Positions 9,537 to 18,887 of a stretch of DNA of 64,000 bases are shown here, piece by piece. The DNA is from Verrucomicrobiota bacterium (GTDB lineage Bacteria > Verrucomicrobiota > Verrucomicrobiia > Opitutales > UBA953): the NCBI GenBank assembly GCA_015061905.1, contig SUVQ01000007.1, positions 62,001-126,000 on the forward strand, in the 5' to 3' direction. Under the pieces are notes generated by a model that had not been told where the DNA came from, did not search any database, and saw nothing but the letters and a program-made list of their open reading frames with translations. Made by a program: the position numbers and the translations under genes. How positions within the stretch are numbered: the stretch's first letter is position 1; the number at the start of each line of letters is the position of its first letter.

Positions 9537-11273
9537 ATGCCAGATATTCCCGAAAAAGACAATTTGCCGCAGGACGAAAACGAAGCTTTGCGTCATCCGC
9601 CGAAACCGCACGAGGTCGTGCCGATCCCGACTGCGGAACTCAAGGACGGCGCACGTCAGCGTGCCAAAAAACTTCCACTTCTTCAACGCATCGTGAAACA
9701 TTTTTCCAAAGACCGCGATCGCTTTCGCGAACTTATCATTAACTCGGAGCCGCTTGAGAAACGCGCCGCTCTGCTTACGGACGGCGTTCTCGAAAAATAC
9801 GAGCTGGAACGCGTCGGTGAGCAGCGCATGGTCGGAGCTATTTTCAAAGGGCGGATTCAGAATCTCGAAAAAGGCCTGAAGGCGGCGTTTGTAGATATCG
9901 GGCAGGCAAAAAATGCGTTTCTGCATTATTGGGACATGCTCCCGGCGGCGAACGATTCGTCCGTCGAGTTTATTCGCGACAATGAAAGTGCCGAACAAAA
10001 ATCGAAGCGCGAAAAATACAAAATCACGGACATTCCCGAGCTTTTTCCCATCGGGAGCGAAATCGTTATTCAGGTAACCAAAGACCAAATCGGGACGAAA
10101 GGTCCGCGCACGACGACAAATATCGCCATTCCCGGGCGCTTTATCGTATTGATGCCTTTCTCAGGGCAATGCGGCGTTTCCCGGAAAATCGAAAACAGTG
10201 CCGAGCGGGATCGCCTGAAAAAACTTTTGAGAAAGCTGACGATCCCGCAGGGAATGGGCGTGATCATCCGCACGGCGGGCGAAGGTAAAAAGCTCCGCTA
10301 CTTCGTGCGCGACTTGCACATGTTGCTTCGCCGTTGGGCGGAAATTTGCAATACGATTAATTCCACGGAAAAACCCTGTATGCTCTATCAGGAACCGGAT
10401 TTGATTGAGCGCACCGTGCGGGACTTTTTGACCGAGGATATCGACCGTATTCTCGTCGACTCCGAGGAGGATTATCAGGCAATTCTGAAAGCCGTCGGCG
10501 AAATTTCTCCGCGTTCCCGCAGCAAGGTCGTGCGGTATAAGGATAATATCCCGATTTTTGAACGGTTTAATATCGAACGCCAAATTGAACAAACCTACAT
10601 GCGCCGCGTGCCGCTCCCGTCCGGCGGAGAAATCGTTATCGACGAAACGGAGGCACTCACGGCGATTGACGTCAATACCAGCGGACACAAAGGCAAGGGC
10701 GACGCGAAGGATTTTGTCGTTCAGGCAAACATCGAGGCGGTTAAAGAATCCGCACGTCAAATTCGCCTGCGCAACTTGGGCGGTTTGATCATCATCGACA
10801 CCGTCGATATGAAAAACCCGAAAGATCGTAAGGCGGTGTTTAACGCACTTCGCGACGCGATGAGCATGGATCGGGCGAAACATCAGATTTTGCCGATTTC
10901 GCAACTCGGGATTTTGCAAATGACGCGCCAGCGCCAGCAGGAAAGCAATACGACGTCGCTCTATATGGGCTGTCCGTATTGTCAGGGACGCGGGATCGTG
11001 AAAAACCCGCGCACGATGAGCGTTGAAATTCAGCGCCGCCTCGTCAGCGTAATTCGCCGCTTGCGCGGAATCGAAGCCAATGTCGGGCGGGAACTTTCAT
11101 TCCGGATTTTCCTGCATCCGATGAACTTGGAACGTTTGCGTTCGGACGATCGAGACTCGATCGTTGATATCGAAAAGGCTTACAACGTCAGTTTGTCGTT
11201 CCGTGCGGACCCCTCGTTCCACGTTGAAAACTTCAAAATCATTAACATGGAAACCGGAGAGGAAGTGCGATAG
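9537..11273 (+). CDS. rng: Ribonuclease E/G family endoribonuclease
   Basis: This 578-residue protein is a single-strand-specific endoribonuclease that processes rRNA and mRNA. After a hydrophilic N-terminal extension of about 60 residues comes the family start [16 protein letters not shown]. An S1 RNA-binding insert follows ([21 protein letters not shown]). The catalytic DNase I-like domain contains [14 protein letters not shown] and the metal-binding IIIDTVDM. The zinc-link motif CPYCQGRG lies near residue 480. The long C-terminal degradosome scaffold of E. coli RNase E is absent, so RNase G-like is the better label. It is translationally close to rodA and is followed by about 100 bases before the outer-membrane barrel gene. 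Only one or two copies of the CGGGAACG motif occur here, fewer than in neighbouring genes. Confidence 0.93.
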   Translation: MPDIPEKDNLPQDENEALRHPPKPHEVVPIPTAELKDGARQRAKKLPLLQRIVKHFSKDRDRFRELIINSEPLEKRAALLTDGVLEKYELERVGEQRMVGAIFKGRIQNLEKGLKAAFVDIGQAKNAFLHYWDMLPAANDSSVEFIRDNESAEQKSKREKYKITDIPELFPIGSEIVIQVTKDQIGTKGPRTTTNIAIPGRFIVLMPFSGQCGVSRKIENSAERDRLKKLLRKLTIPQGMGVIIRTAGEGKKLRYFVRDLHMLLRRWAEICNTINSTEKPCMLYQEPDLIERTVRDFLTEDIDRILVDSEEDYQAILKAVGEISPRSRSKVVRYKDNIPIFERFNIERQIEQTYMRRVPLPSGGEIVIDETEALTAIDVNTSGHKGKGDAKDFVVQANIEAVKESARQIRLRNLGGLIIIDTVDMKNPKDRKAVFNALRDAMSMDRAKHQILPISQLGILQMTRQRQQESNTTSLYMGCPYCQGRGIVKNPRTMSVEIQRRLVSVIRRLRGIEANVGRELSFRIFLHPMNLERLRSDDRDSIVDIEKAYNVSLSFRADPSFHVENFKIINMETGEEVR

Positions 11274-11376
11274 CGTGTCGCATTTTCTTCCGGTTTTGTA
11301 AATAAGACTTGCCATTGCATTTTTCTCCGCGTAGCCTTGGCTCAAATCATTTTTCAAAACATAACAAAGAAAAACA

Positions 11377-12585
11377 ATGAAACAGATCCTAAATAAACTC
11401 GCTGTCTCCTTTATTTTTGCGGGTGTTGCCGGCTCCGCTTCCGCCGCCGGTACCGCGCTTATTCCGCTTCCCGCCTTCGGAGAAGACGCAGGAATTCACG
11501 GTTTGCTGAACGCCTCCGTTGCCTATAACGACAATATTTACCTGTCGGATACAAACGAAGACGCGGACACGATCTTCACGATTTCTCCGGGCTTGGAATT
11601 TACCAACGGAGACGAAGCTCGCAGTAAATTTAGCCTTCGCTTCGTCGAAAACATCCTCTTCTACATGGATGAAACCGACAACAATCGCGCGCTCGAAAAT
11701 ATCGACTTTACGTTCACGCACGGCGGCGAAGGACAAAAACTCAAACTTACGGTTGCCGGCGGTTTCCACCACAACCAGAGTGCTTCTGCCCGTGATTCCT
11801 ACACGAAAGGCACGATGACGCGTTCTTACAACTACTACGGGAAGGGCATTCTTTCCTACAAAGTCGGCGAAAAAACTTCACTTCGTTCCGGGCTCAACTG
11901 GAGCGGCACGACTTATCAGAACAGCGAAGCAAAATACTACTACAACGACCGTCAGCAATACTCCATTCCGCTGTATCTCTACTACGCGGTAACGGAGAAG
12001 CTTAACGCCGGTCTTTCCGCCGAATACCGCTACGTCGACCTCGCCACGAGCGGACGCAATCGCGATCTCGGTAAAACGGCGGGAACGGAGCAGGTTTGGT
12101 TCTTCGGTCTTTCCGCAGAAGGTAATGCTTGGGAAAAGCTTTCCCTCAACGGGCGTATCGGTGTTACGACTTCCGATTACTCTGACCGCACAATCGACAA
12201 TCTCGACGGTCGCGACACGCTCGGTATGTCCATCACGGCGGATTATCAAGCCACGGAAAAACTTTCCACTGCGTTGACGCTCAATCGTGACTTCGAACTC
12301 GGCTCTGCCGGTGAAGGCATCATCGCGACGGGTGCAACGCTTTCCGCCAACTATCGTATCGACGATTTCTGGTCCGCGAACGCGAGCCTCGGCTATCGTC
12401 TCGACGATTATCAGTCATCCGCTCGTGAAGACGACATTTACAAAATGACGGTCGGCGCATCTTACGCCATCAACGAATGGGCGAGTGCTTACGCGAATTA
12501 CTCTCTCGCGATTGACGAATCCAATCAGGAAGGCTCGGACTATACGAATAACATCGTTACGGTCGGTATCTCCCTCCGCTACTAA
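11377..12585 (+). CDS. Outer-membrane beta-barrel protein of the polysaccharide export cluster (BBP2-like)
   Basis: A 402-residue protein with a signal peptide (MKQILNKL, hydrophobic core, GSASA|AGTALI). It is followed by alternating polar/aromatic strands over the whole length, ending in NNIVTVGISLRY. The terminal aromatic residue is the usual BAM recognition end. The N-terminal NASVAYNDNIYLSDTNEDAD and the repeated strand pattern resemble the putative barrel porins found beside Wza/Wzc genes in exosortase-type exopolysaccharide loci. Its likely role is as an outer-membrane conduit or accessory for polysaccharide. It precedes the Wza-like lipoprotein by 66 bases on the same strand. Barrel class is clear from the pattern; the specific function is inferred from neighbours. 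Confidence 0.8.
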   Translation: MKQILNKLAVSFIFAGVAGSASAAGTALIPLPAFGEDAGIHGLLNASVAYNDNIYLSDTNEDADTIFTISPGLEFTNGDEARSKFSLRFVENILFYMDETDNNRALENIDFTFTHGGEGQKLKLTVAGGFHHNQSASARDSYTKGTMTRSYNYYGKGILSYKVGEKTSLRSGLNWSGTTYQNSEAKYYYNDRQQYSIPLYLYYAVTEKLNAGLSAEYRYVDLATSGRNRDLGKTAGTEQVWFFGLSAEGNAWEKLSLNGRIGVTTSDYSDRTIDNLDGRDTLGMSITADYQATEKLSTALTLNRDFELGSAGEGIIATGATLSANYRIDDFWSANASLGYRLDDYQSSAREDDIYKMTVGASYAINEWASAYANYSLAIDESNQEGSDYTNNIVTVGISLRY

Positions 12586-12651
12586 GCGGAAGGGAGTTAC
12601 GACATTCGATTTTTTTCGTGTGTTGAAGCTATTAAGCAACCTCAATCTGAA

Positions 12652-13290
12652 ATGAAATCAAATGTTTTGATTCGAGCCGCGATGTTTCTTGCGGCTCTTT
12701 TCTTTTGCCTCGGTTTTTCCGCTTGCCGGACTGCTCAGCCGCACGCCGGTTATCCGGCATCGAATTTGAGCGAAGACGGTCCGGGAACGCAGGATTACCG
12801 TATCCGTCCGTTGGATACATTGCGTTTCGAGATGTATGCGGAGCCGGATAATCGCGGAGAATATCGCGTTTCGAAGGAAGGCAATATTACGCTGAACTTC
12901 ATCGGGCAGGTAACGGTCGCCGGAAAGACGCTTAGCGAGCTCAAGGATTCTATTGAAAAACGCTATCGCGACGAAGGATTTTATACGAATCCTCAGGTTA
13001 CGTTGACCGTTATTGCGTATGCCGAGCGGCGTATTTACGTCAGCGGATTCGTTGCAAGTCCCGGTCCGGTGCTGATTCCGATTGAAGAAGAGCTGACACT
13101 GGGAAAAGCGATTGACGCTGCGCGCGGTGTGCTTCCCCGCGGATCCCGCACGAGTGTGAAAGTTACCCGTTCCCGAGATGGTGTTATCCAAACTTGGGAA
13201 GTGGATTTGAAGGCGATTCAGGAAGGCTACGAACCGGATTTCCCGCTCGAAGAGGGAGACCGCGTGTATGTCCCGGATAGTGCGATTTAA
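12652..13290 (+). CDS. Polysaccharide export lipoprotein, Wza family (poly_export and SLBB domains)
   Basis: This 212-residue protein begins with a lipoprotein signal peptide whose lipidated cysteine is probably Cys25 (LGFSAC). The poly_export domain follows: DYRIRPLDTLRF, then EYRVSKEGNITLNFIGQV. One SLBB domain follows (IYVSGFVASPGPVLIPIEE to PLEEGDRVYVPDSAI). It is much shorter than E. coli Wza (379 residues), lacking the second SLBB repeats and the C-terminal amphipathic helix that forms the outer-membrane pore. A separate barrel is therefore probably needed, and one is encoded just upstream. The Wzc-like kinase follows 37 bases downstream. Together they form the export part of an exopolysaccharide pathway. 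Confidence 0.9.
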   Translation: MKSNVLIRAAMFLAALFFCLGFSACRTAQPHAGYPASNLSEDGPGTQDYRIRPLDTLRFEMYAEPDNRGEYRVSKEGNITLNFIGQVTVAGKTLSELKDSIEKRYRDEGFYTNPQVTLTVIAYAERRIYVSGFVASPGPVLIPIEEELTLGKAIDAARGVLPRGSRTSVKVTRSRDGVIQTWEVDLKAIQEGYEPDFPLEEGDRVYVPDSAI

Positions 13291-13327
13291 TCGTTGATTC
13301 GGAATAACTGACTAAATTTTTTCTCCA

Positions 13328-15589
13328 ATGGCGAATTTAAATGAAAACGAAGTCGTAACGGAAAATGCGCCTCGCGCATCGTCGGGTTACGGCTACGGTT
13401 ATAATAACTACGGAGGCTACGGAGCCGGCTACGGCGAATCGGCGAGCTTTTCCGATATGATGCAAACGCGAACGCTTTCCGATTGGATTGCGATGTTCCG
13501 GGAACGCATTTGGTATTTGATTTTGTCCGTTTTCGTCGTCGTTACGGGAACGCTCATTTATACGTATAATGTTGTTCCGGAATATACGGCTTCCGCGCGT
13601 TTGCGCGTTTTGAAAAATGCGGTTCAGGCGGCTCCGGGAAGCGGCGCGAATACGACTTCCCTGGATGCGATTTCCGGACAGGAAGACTTTCAGACGCAAC
13701 TTGAAATCATGCGTTCGGGCACGATTGTTAAACGTGTTCAATCGCGCCTGACATCGCCGGAGCTGACGGAAGTCGTTCGTCCGTATCAGGGCGGGAACGT
13801 TTTTTCCGGTCCGCTGACGCCGACGGAGGTTATTGCAAAGCACCGCAATGTCGTTCCTCAGAAAGCGACGTTTATTGCGTTCGTCGAATATACGCACCGC
13901 CGTCCGGAAGTTGCCGAAAAGTTGGCAAATTATTTCGCGGAAGAAATTCAGAAATATAATTCCGAAGACCGTGCGAATCTGACCAGTCCGGTTATTGAAA
14001 CGACGCGTGTTCAGATTGAGCAAATGGAGCACACGCTTGCTCAGCAACGTGAAGAACGAAATATGCTCATCAAGAATGAGCGTTTGCTTACAACGGAAAT
14101 GGGAACGGCGAACGCGGAACTTGCCAGTGTTATTTCCGTGCGCGATACGGAGCGCAAGAATTACGAAGATTTGCTTGCGATTCGTAATGAAATTCAAAAG
14201 ACCAAAGATGCCGGACTTTCGTTGTTGTCTCAGCCTTCGATTACGAGCAATCAATTGGTCGCGACCTTGCTTCCCCGCGTGGCGGATCTGCGTATTTCGA
14301 TTACTGGGTTGCTTGAAAAATACGGGAAGAGCCACCCGACTCTTATCGCGGAAACGCAAAAGTTGGAGCAGGCGGAGGCGGAGCTCGCCGAAGCCGTGAA
14401 AAAAGCGGAAGCGGAATTTGATTCGAACTTTGTCGCGGCAAAGCGTCGCTATGAATCGGCACAAAAGCGCGCGGAGGAAAAAGAAGTTGAGTTGGTGCGC
14501 CTGCGTGATGCCATTTCGCAACTCACGGCTTTGGATAAGAAAATTCTTTTGAACGAAGAATTGCTCCAGCGTCTGAAGTTTAATTTGGAAGATTTGAAAA
14601 TGCGGGTCATCGGCTCCGTTTCGTCGATTGTCAGTATTCTTGACCCGGCGGTGGTTCCGACGCGCGCTTCCAACAAAAACTTTGTTCTCAATGCTATTTT
14701 CGGTGTCGTTGCCGGGATCGCAATCGGTGCCGGTGTCATCGTTCTGCTCTCGTTCTTTGATGATCGCATCAAATCGACCCGCGACATCGAAAGCTTCCTC
14801 GGGATTCCGCTTTTGGGAACCATTACGCGCCTGAACCACGTTAAATCTGCCGTGGACAAAGCCTGCATCGTTTCCAACGGAAAAGATCGCGGAGCGACGG
14901 AAGCATTTCGTGCAATCTATTCGGCGCTGAAAATCGGGGAGCAATCCGGGAACGCAAAGGTTTTTCTGGTTACTTCGACGATGCCTTCCGAAGGGAAAAC
15001 TTTTGTTTCGACAAACCTTGCTCAAACCTATGCCGCGCACGGGGAACGCGTGTTGGTGCTTGATGCCGACTTGCGCCTGCCGAACGTCGGCAACTCGCTG
15101 GGCTTGTCCAAAGATGAACGCGGATTGACGCGCTACATGGAAGGAACGATGTCTTTGGACGAGGCAATTATTCACGATGTTCGTCCTAATTTTGACGTGT
15201 TGCAGGTTGGTGCGTTCTGCAAAAATCCGACGCAGGTTATCAATAGCGAAAAGTTCCGCGAAATGCTTGAAGAGCTCAAGAAAAGCTACGCGCGCATCTT
15301 TATTGACACTCCGCCGATCGGTGCCGTTTCCGACGTGCTGAACTTGCTTCCCCTGTGCGACGGCGTTGTTTACACCGTGCGCTTCAATACGGTTCAGCGC
15401 ACGATGATTAAGAACAATCTCCATCGCATTCAGGAATCCAAGCTTCCGATTTTCGGTGCCGTGATGAATCAAATGGTTCGTGAAACGGCTCGCTACTACG
15501 TTAGCTCGGGGCAGTATGGTATGTATTCTAAGTATTACCATTCCGCCCAAGCGAAAGAAGTTGAAGTGAAAATCAGCAAAGACGCGTAG
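13328..15589 (+). CDS. Wzc-like polysaccharide copolymerase and tyrosine autokinase
   Basis: This 753-residue inner-membrane protein controls exopolysaccharide chain assembly through a Wzz domain and a cytoplasmic BY-kinase. The N-terminus is Gly/Tyr-rich (SSGYGYGYNNYGGYGAGYG). A first membrane segment is near residue 65 and a second near residue 455, with a long coiled-coil periplasmic region between them. The kinase has Walker A in TMPSEGKTF (near 553), Walker A' in VLVLDADLRLP, Walker B in IFIDTPP, and a C-terminal tyrosine cluster YYVSSGQYGMYSKYYHS. It follows the Wza-like gene directly and is closed by a strong terminator. No glycosyltransferase, flippase or polymerase lies nearby, so the sugar-building genes must be elsewhere. 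Confidence 0.93.
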   Translation: MANLNENEVVTENAPRASSGYGYGYNNYGGYGAGYGESASFSDMMQTRTLSDWIAMFRERIWYLILSVFVVVTGTLIYTYNVVPEYTASARLRVLKNAVQAAPGSGANTTSLDAISGQEDFQTQLEIMRSGTIVKRVQSRLTSPELTEVVRPYQGGNVFSGPLTPTEVIAKHRNVVPQKATFIAFVEYTHRRPEVAEKLANYFAEEIQKYNSEDRANLTSPVIETTRVQIEQMEHTLAQQREERNMLIKNERLLTTEMGTANAELASVISVRDTERKNYEDLLAIRNEIQKTKDAGLSLLSQPSITSNQLVATLLPRVADLRISITGLLEKYGKSHPTLIAETQKLEQAEAELAEAVKKAEAEFDSNFVAAKRRYESAQKRAEEKEVELVRLRDAISQLTALDKKILLNEELLQRLKFNLEDLKMRVIGSVSSIVSILDPAVVPTRASNKNFVLNAIFGVVAGIAIGAGVIVLLSFFDDRIKSTRDIESFLGIPLLGTITRLNHVKSAVDKACIVSNGKDRGATEAFRAIYSALKIGEQSGNAKVFLVTSTMPSEGKTFVSTNLAQTYAAHGERVLVLDADLRLPNVGNSLGLSKDERGLTRYMEGTMSLDEAIIHDVRPNFDVLQVGAFCKNPTQVINSEKFREMLEELKKSYARIFIDTPPIGAVSDVLNLLPLCDGVVYTVRFNTVQRTMIKNNLHRIQESKLPIFGAVMNQMVRETARYYVSSGQYGMYSKYYHSAQAKEVEVKISKDA

Positions 15590-15597
15590 TTCGCGAA

Positions 15598-15648
15598 AAA
15601 AAAACGCGGCGGGAACGGACAAATGCTTCGTTCCCGCCGCGTTTTTTT
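15598..15648 (+). terminator. Terminator of the export operon, inverted CGGGAACG pair
   Basis: A 20-base perfect inverted repeat: A-run plus ACGCGGCGGGAACG, an 11-base loop, then CGTTCCCGCCGCGT plus a T-run. The A and T tracts make it able to work in both directions. The stem core is an inverted pair of the window's highly iterated motif. Confidence 0.92.
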
Positions 15649-15697
15649 GCAGGATAAAGCTTTCTCCGGCGTTCCCGTTTGAATATATTTAACGGCT

Positions 15698-16690
15698 ATG
15701 AATCGGCTTTATTTTTGCGTAAGCGTTGTTTTGTCGGTGATTCTCTCCGGCGTATATGTGTGCTCGGCTCCGCTTGATCCGGAAGACGCTTCGTCCGCGC
15801 ATTTTGCAAGAGCATCGGCTCCGTGGAAGATGCCGGACTCGATTTTCCGAAACTATGTTCTTCCCGATACTTCCGTCGGAGAGGCGCGGGATAACTGGCG
15901 TCCGTTATTTCGGGAAAAATTTTTGCCTTTGGTGAAAAACTGCAAAACGCCTACCGAAGCGGCGGAAGTTTTGAATCGGGAAATTTGGGATATTTTGGGC
16001 GTGCATTACAGCCCGTTAAGAGACAAGCCCGACCAGTCGCCGTTTCATTCCATGAGAATCGGAAAAGCTTCGTGCACGGGGCTGTCGATATTGCTCATCG
16101 ATGCATGCCGCGCTGTCGGTGTTCCCGCGCGCTTCGTCGGGTGCCGATGGAAAAACAAGCCCGGCAATCACTCTTGGGTGGAAATTTGGGACAACGGAGA
16201 ATGGAAGCATTTGGGCGCGGGCGATGGCGGCGCGGCAAATAAAACCTGGTTCGATGTTGACGCGGCGCAGGCCGCTCCGAACGATCCCCGTTTTGCCATT
16301 TACGCCGCTTGCGCAGAGCCGACGGGCTTGACGTTTTGGGCTTCATGGAAACGAAACGGCGCAACGAATATCCCGGCTCTCAACGTAACGGAGCGTTATT
16401 TGCGCCTCGCTGAAATTTTACCACCCGGAGTCGTTCGCGTTTCGTTTGATTTGCGTTCCCGCGCGGGCGCGCGCCTCGCTCGCGAAATAATTGTTTTCGA
16501 CGCAGAAAGCGGAAACGAACTTGCCCGCGGGAACACGCACGATAATCGCTTCGATTTAAACGATCACCTGAGTTTCACGTTCCCGAAAAAGGCAAAACTC
16601 CGTGTTGCAGAAGCGGATTCTCCTCAAAAAACACTCGCCGAAATTGTCGTTTCTAAAAAGGACGAAGTTTTTGTTCTTCGGCTACCGTAA
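15698..16690 (+). CDS. Secreted transglutaminase-like (protease-fold) protein
   Basis: A 330-residue protein with a signal peptide (MNRLYFCVSVVLSVILSGVYVCS). It has a transglutaminase-like domain with the cysteine in KASCTGLSILL (Cys126) and the histidine in NHSWVEIWDNGEW (His158); an acidic third residue is plausible in the GAGDGG or WFDVD region. Bacterial members are usually peptidases or cross-linking enzymes acting outside the cytoplasm. The C-terminal 110 residues look like a beta-sandwich (SFDLRSRAGARLAREIIVFD). It follows the exopolysaccharide export genes but is separated from them by a terminator, so a link to that system is only suggested by position. Confidence 0.82.
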   Translation: MNRLYFCVSVVLSVILSGVYVCSAPLDPEDASSAHFARASAPWKMPDSIFRNYVLPDTSVGEARDNWRPLFREKFLPLVKNCKTPTEAAEVLNREIWDILGVHYSPLRDKPDQSPFHSMRIGKASCTGLSILLIDACRAVGVPARFVGCRWKNKPGNHSWVEIWDNGEWKHLGAGDGGAANKTWFDVDAAQAAPNDPRFAIYAACAEPTGLTFWASWKRNGATNIPALNVTERYLRLAEILPPGVVRVSFDLRSRAGARLAREIIVFDAESGNELARGNTHDNRFDLNDHLSFTFPKKAKLRVAEADSPQKTLAEIVVSKKDEVFVLRLP

Positions 16691-16917
16691 AAAGGGCGGA
16701 GAGGTCGCGTGCTACTTAGGCGAAATCCGAGGGCTTTTCCGTCGCTTTCTATAATTTTTTTCTTGCGGGAACGCATTAAAAAAGGTTTTATCTCCCACTC
16801 TTTTACGCGAAATGCGCCGTGCCGGAACGCATTTCGTATTTAAAAATATAAAAACAAACCTACATTATCCAATGTCTCACGCGAACCGGCGGCGAAGAGA
16901 TACGGAGCCTAAATATT
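16691..16917 (+). promoter_or_regulatory. Leader region of rpsB with two candidate promoters
   Basis: The 227-base gap has a TATAAT at 16750-16755 without a good -35 box, and TTGCGG (16763-16768) spaced 17 bases from TTTTAT (16786-16791). Either would leave a leader of more than 120 bases before rpsB, as is usual for this autoregulated ribosomal operon. I see no clear terminator in it for the preceding gene. Promoter assignment is a guess from hexamer matches. Confidence 0.3.
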
Positions 16918-17787
16918 ATGAACATCACTGTTAAAGACCTCCTCGACGCAGGCGTCCACTTCGGTCACCAAACTCGCCGCTGGAACCCGAAATCCCGCGA
17001 ATACGTTTTCAAACACCAGAACGGGATCTCCATCATCGACCTCGAAAAAACCTTCGAATGCCTCGAAAAGGCGACGCAATTTATCGAAGATACGGTCGCT
17101 TCCGGCAAGGACGTGCTTTTTGTCGCTACCAAGCGTCAAGCGCAGGAGCTGATGCGTGATGCCGCCAAGGCGTGCAATATGCCGTATGCGGTCAATCGCT
17201 GGATGGGCGGCTGCCTCACGAACTTCGAGACCGTCAAAGGTTCTCTCGAAAAGTATCGCAAATATCTCCGCATGGAAGCGGACGGCTCGCTCGACAAAAT
17301 GCACAAAAAAGAAGCCGCCGTTATCAAGCGCCAAATGACGCGTATGTCCCGCGGTTTTGAAGGTTTGCTCGATTTTTACAAACTTCCGGGCGCGGTTTTC
17401 GTGGTTGATATTCTCAACGAAGAAATCGCCGTCAACGAAGCCAAACGCCTCAATATTCCGTGTGTCGGTCTCGTCGACACGAACTCGGACCCGACGCAGG
17501 TCGCGTTCCCGATTCCGGGCAATGACGACGCCGTGAAGTCCGTTCGCCTCATCGTTTCCGTCATTTCCGACGCGATTCAGGCAGGGCTTGCCCGCCGCGA
17601 AGCGGAAGCTTCCGCTCGCCGTGCCGCCGCCCCGGTCGCGAAGCAGGAAATTGCGTCTTCCGCGGTTGAACCGGAAGTAACGATTTCTCCGGACTTGCTC
17701 AAGGACAGCCAGCTTGCGGACGCGAAGAAGCCGGCTCGCCGCACGGGAACGCGCAAACCGCGCGCGCCGAAAGCGAAAGCTGAATAA
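16918..17787 (+). CDS. rpsB: 30S ribosomal protein S2
   Basis: S2 is a late-assembling protein of the small ribosomal subunit. The protein begins VKDLLDAGVHFGHQTRRWNPK, the family signature. It contains FVATKRQAQELM, NRWMGGCLTNFETV and the second signature VGLVDTNSDPTQVAFPIPGNDDA. At 289 residues it is about 50 longer than E. coli S2. The excess is a basic, Ala-rich C-terminal tail (KPARRTGTRKPRAPKAKAE) that probably contacts rRNA. tsf follows 46 bases later, the usual rpsB-tsf pair. Confidence 0.97.
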   Translation: MNITVKDLLDAGVHFGHQTRRWNPKSREYVFKHQNGISIIDLEKTFECLEKATQFIEDTVASGKDVLFVATKRQAQELMRDAAKACNMPYAVNRWMGGCLTNFETVKGSLEKYRKYLRMEADGSLDKMHKKEAAVIKRQMTRMSRGFEGLLDFYKLPGAVFVVDILNEEIAVNEAKRLNIPCVGLVDTNSDPTQVAFPIPGNDDAVKSVRLIVSVISDAIQAGLARREAEASARRAAAPVAKQEIASSAVEPEVTISPDLLKDSQLADAKKPARRTGTRKPRAPKAKAE

Positions 17788-17833
17788 GTTTTTCGTCGCT
17801 CATTAAAATTCAACAGGAAAGAACTTAGAAAAC

Positions 17834-18430
17834 ATGGCAGCTATTACTGCACAAATCGTTAACGAGCTCCGTTCCCGCACGGGAGCCGGGCTCATGGACT
17901 GCAAAAAGGCGCTCGTCGAAACCGACGGTGATATGGACGCCGCCGCCGAAATCCTTCGCAAGAAGGGTGCCGCGACGCGCGACAAAAAAGCCGGTCGCTC
18001 CGCTTCCCAAGGCACGGTCGCTTCCTACATTCACATGGGCGGGCGCATCGGCGTTCTCGTCGAAGTGAACTGCGAATCCGACTTCGTTGCCAAGAACGAA
18101 CTCTTCCAGAACTTTGCCCGCGACATCGCGATGCACATCGCCGCTGCCGCTCCGCGCTTTATCACGCGCGAAGAAGTTCCGGCGGAAGAAATCGCCAAGG
18201 AAACGGAAATCGTTAAGGCTCAGTGTGAAGGCAAACCCGCGATGGCGATTGAAAAAATCGTTGCCGGGAAGCTCGACAAATACTACAGCGAAATCTGCTT
18301 GCTCGACCAACCGTATGTCAAGGATTCGACGGGCAAAACGACGGTCAACGATCTCATCACCGAGCAGATCACGAAGACCGGCGAAAACATTAAGATTTCC
18401 CGCTTCTCCCGCTTCCAAATCGGCGGCTAA
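17834..18430 (+). CDS. tsf: Translation elongation factor Ts
   Basis: EF-Ts exchanges GDP on EF-Tu. The N-terminal UBA-like region contains [19 protein letters not shown], and the core has the diagnostic [13 protein letters not shown]. At 198 residues it is the short form, similar in size to the Thermus type; the second subdomain of E. coli EF-Ts is reduced. The ribosome site (CAGGAAAG) lies 13-20 bases before the ATG. It is the second gene of the rpsB operon and is followed by a terminator made of an inverted CGTTCCCG pair. Confidence 0.97.
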   Translation: MAAITAQIVNELRSRTGAGLMDCKKALVETDGDMDAAAEILRKKGAATRDKKAGRSASQGTVASYIHMGGRIGVLVEVNCESDFVAKNELFQNFARDIAMHIAAAAPRFITREEVPAEEIAKETEIVKAQCEGKPAMAIEKIVAGKLDKYYSEICLLDQPYVKDSTGKTTVNDLITEQITKTGENIKISRFSRFQIGG

Positions 18431-18461
18431 AAAGTTCGGAGTTTTAAAGCTCCTAACGCTT

Positions 18462-18502
18462 AAAAACGTTCCCGTGATTCATTTCGCGGGAACGTTTTTT
18501 TT
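18462..18502 (+). terminator. Terminator of rpsB-tsf, inverted CGTTCCCG pair
   Basis: AAAAACGTTCCCG pairs with CGGGAACGTTTTT across a 12-base loop and is followed by more T. It starts just after a degenerate GCTTAAA-type segment. Confidence 0.9.
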
Positions 18503-18775
18503 TCGGGATTGCCATTCTTGTCGCTTCCGACTGTGAGAAAAGACTTTTTTTTTCGCGCGAAGCCGCCAAACCGAGAAATTTTTAGGAACCGCGAATCAAC
18601 ACGAATTTTCACGAATGATTTTAACGCAAAAAAGGAATCAGGGTCTTTGCGAAAATCTGTTTTATCCGTGGGAAAAATAAACCGCAAAAAAACTTTGTGC
18701 CTTTGCGTTTTGGCGCGAAATTTTTGAACTTTAGATTGAGAGCGATTTTGCTTCGCACGGGAACGTTATGTTTGT
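18503..18775 (+). repeat. Composite intergenic repeat between tsf and nuoJ
   Basis: No gene is seen in 18431-18887. The segment carries repeat blocks in order: TTTTCGCGCGAAGCCGCCAA; AGGAACCGCGAATCAACACG with AATTTTCACGAATG; AAAACTTTGTGCCTTTGCG; then GAGAGCGATTTTGCTTCGCACGGGAACGTTATG. Copies in the same order recur behind exbD, PEP-CTERM genes, sdhB and usp. Short reading frames across it are not credible genes. Confidence 0.75.
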
Positions 18776-18887
18776 TGGACGCGGGCGAGCTTATAGAGAA
18801 ACCGCCGGGGCGGGTTACGTTTCCGCCTTTTTTAAAACGCTTTTTTGCTTTCGCTTGTCTCGTGAAAGGTTTACAGTTTTCCCACTT

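Noticed and set aside
13337-15622. 761-codon minus-strand frame opposite the Wzc-like gene
   Set aside because: No recognisable domain, no ribosome site, and fully antisense to a gene with intact kinase motifs.
18768-18887. N-terminal extension of NuoJ by 40 codons
   Set aside because: The extra residues are polar, read from repeat DNA and absent from the family; the internal ATG gives the normal NuoJ start.
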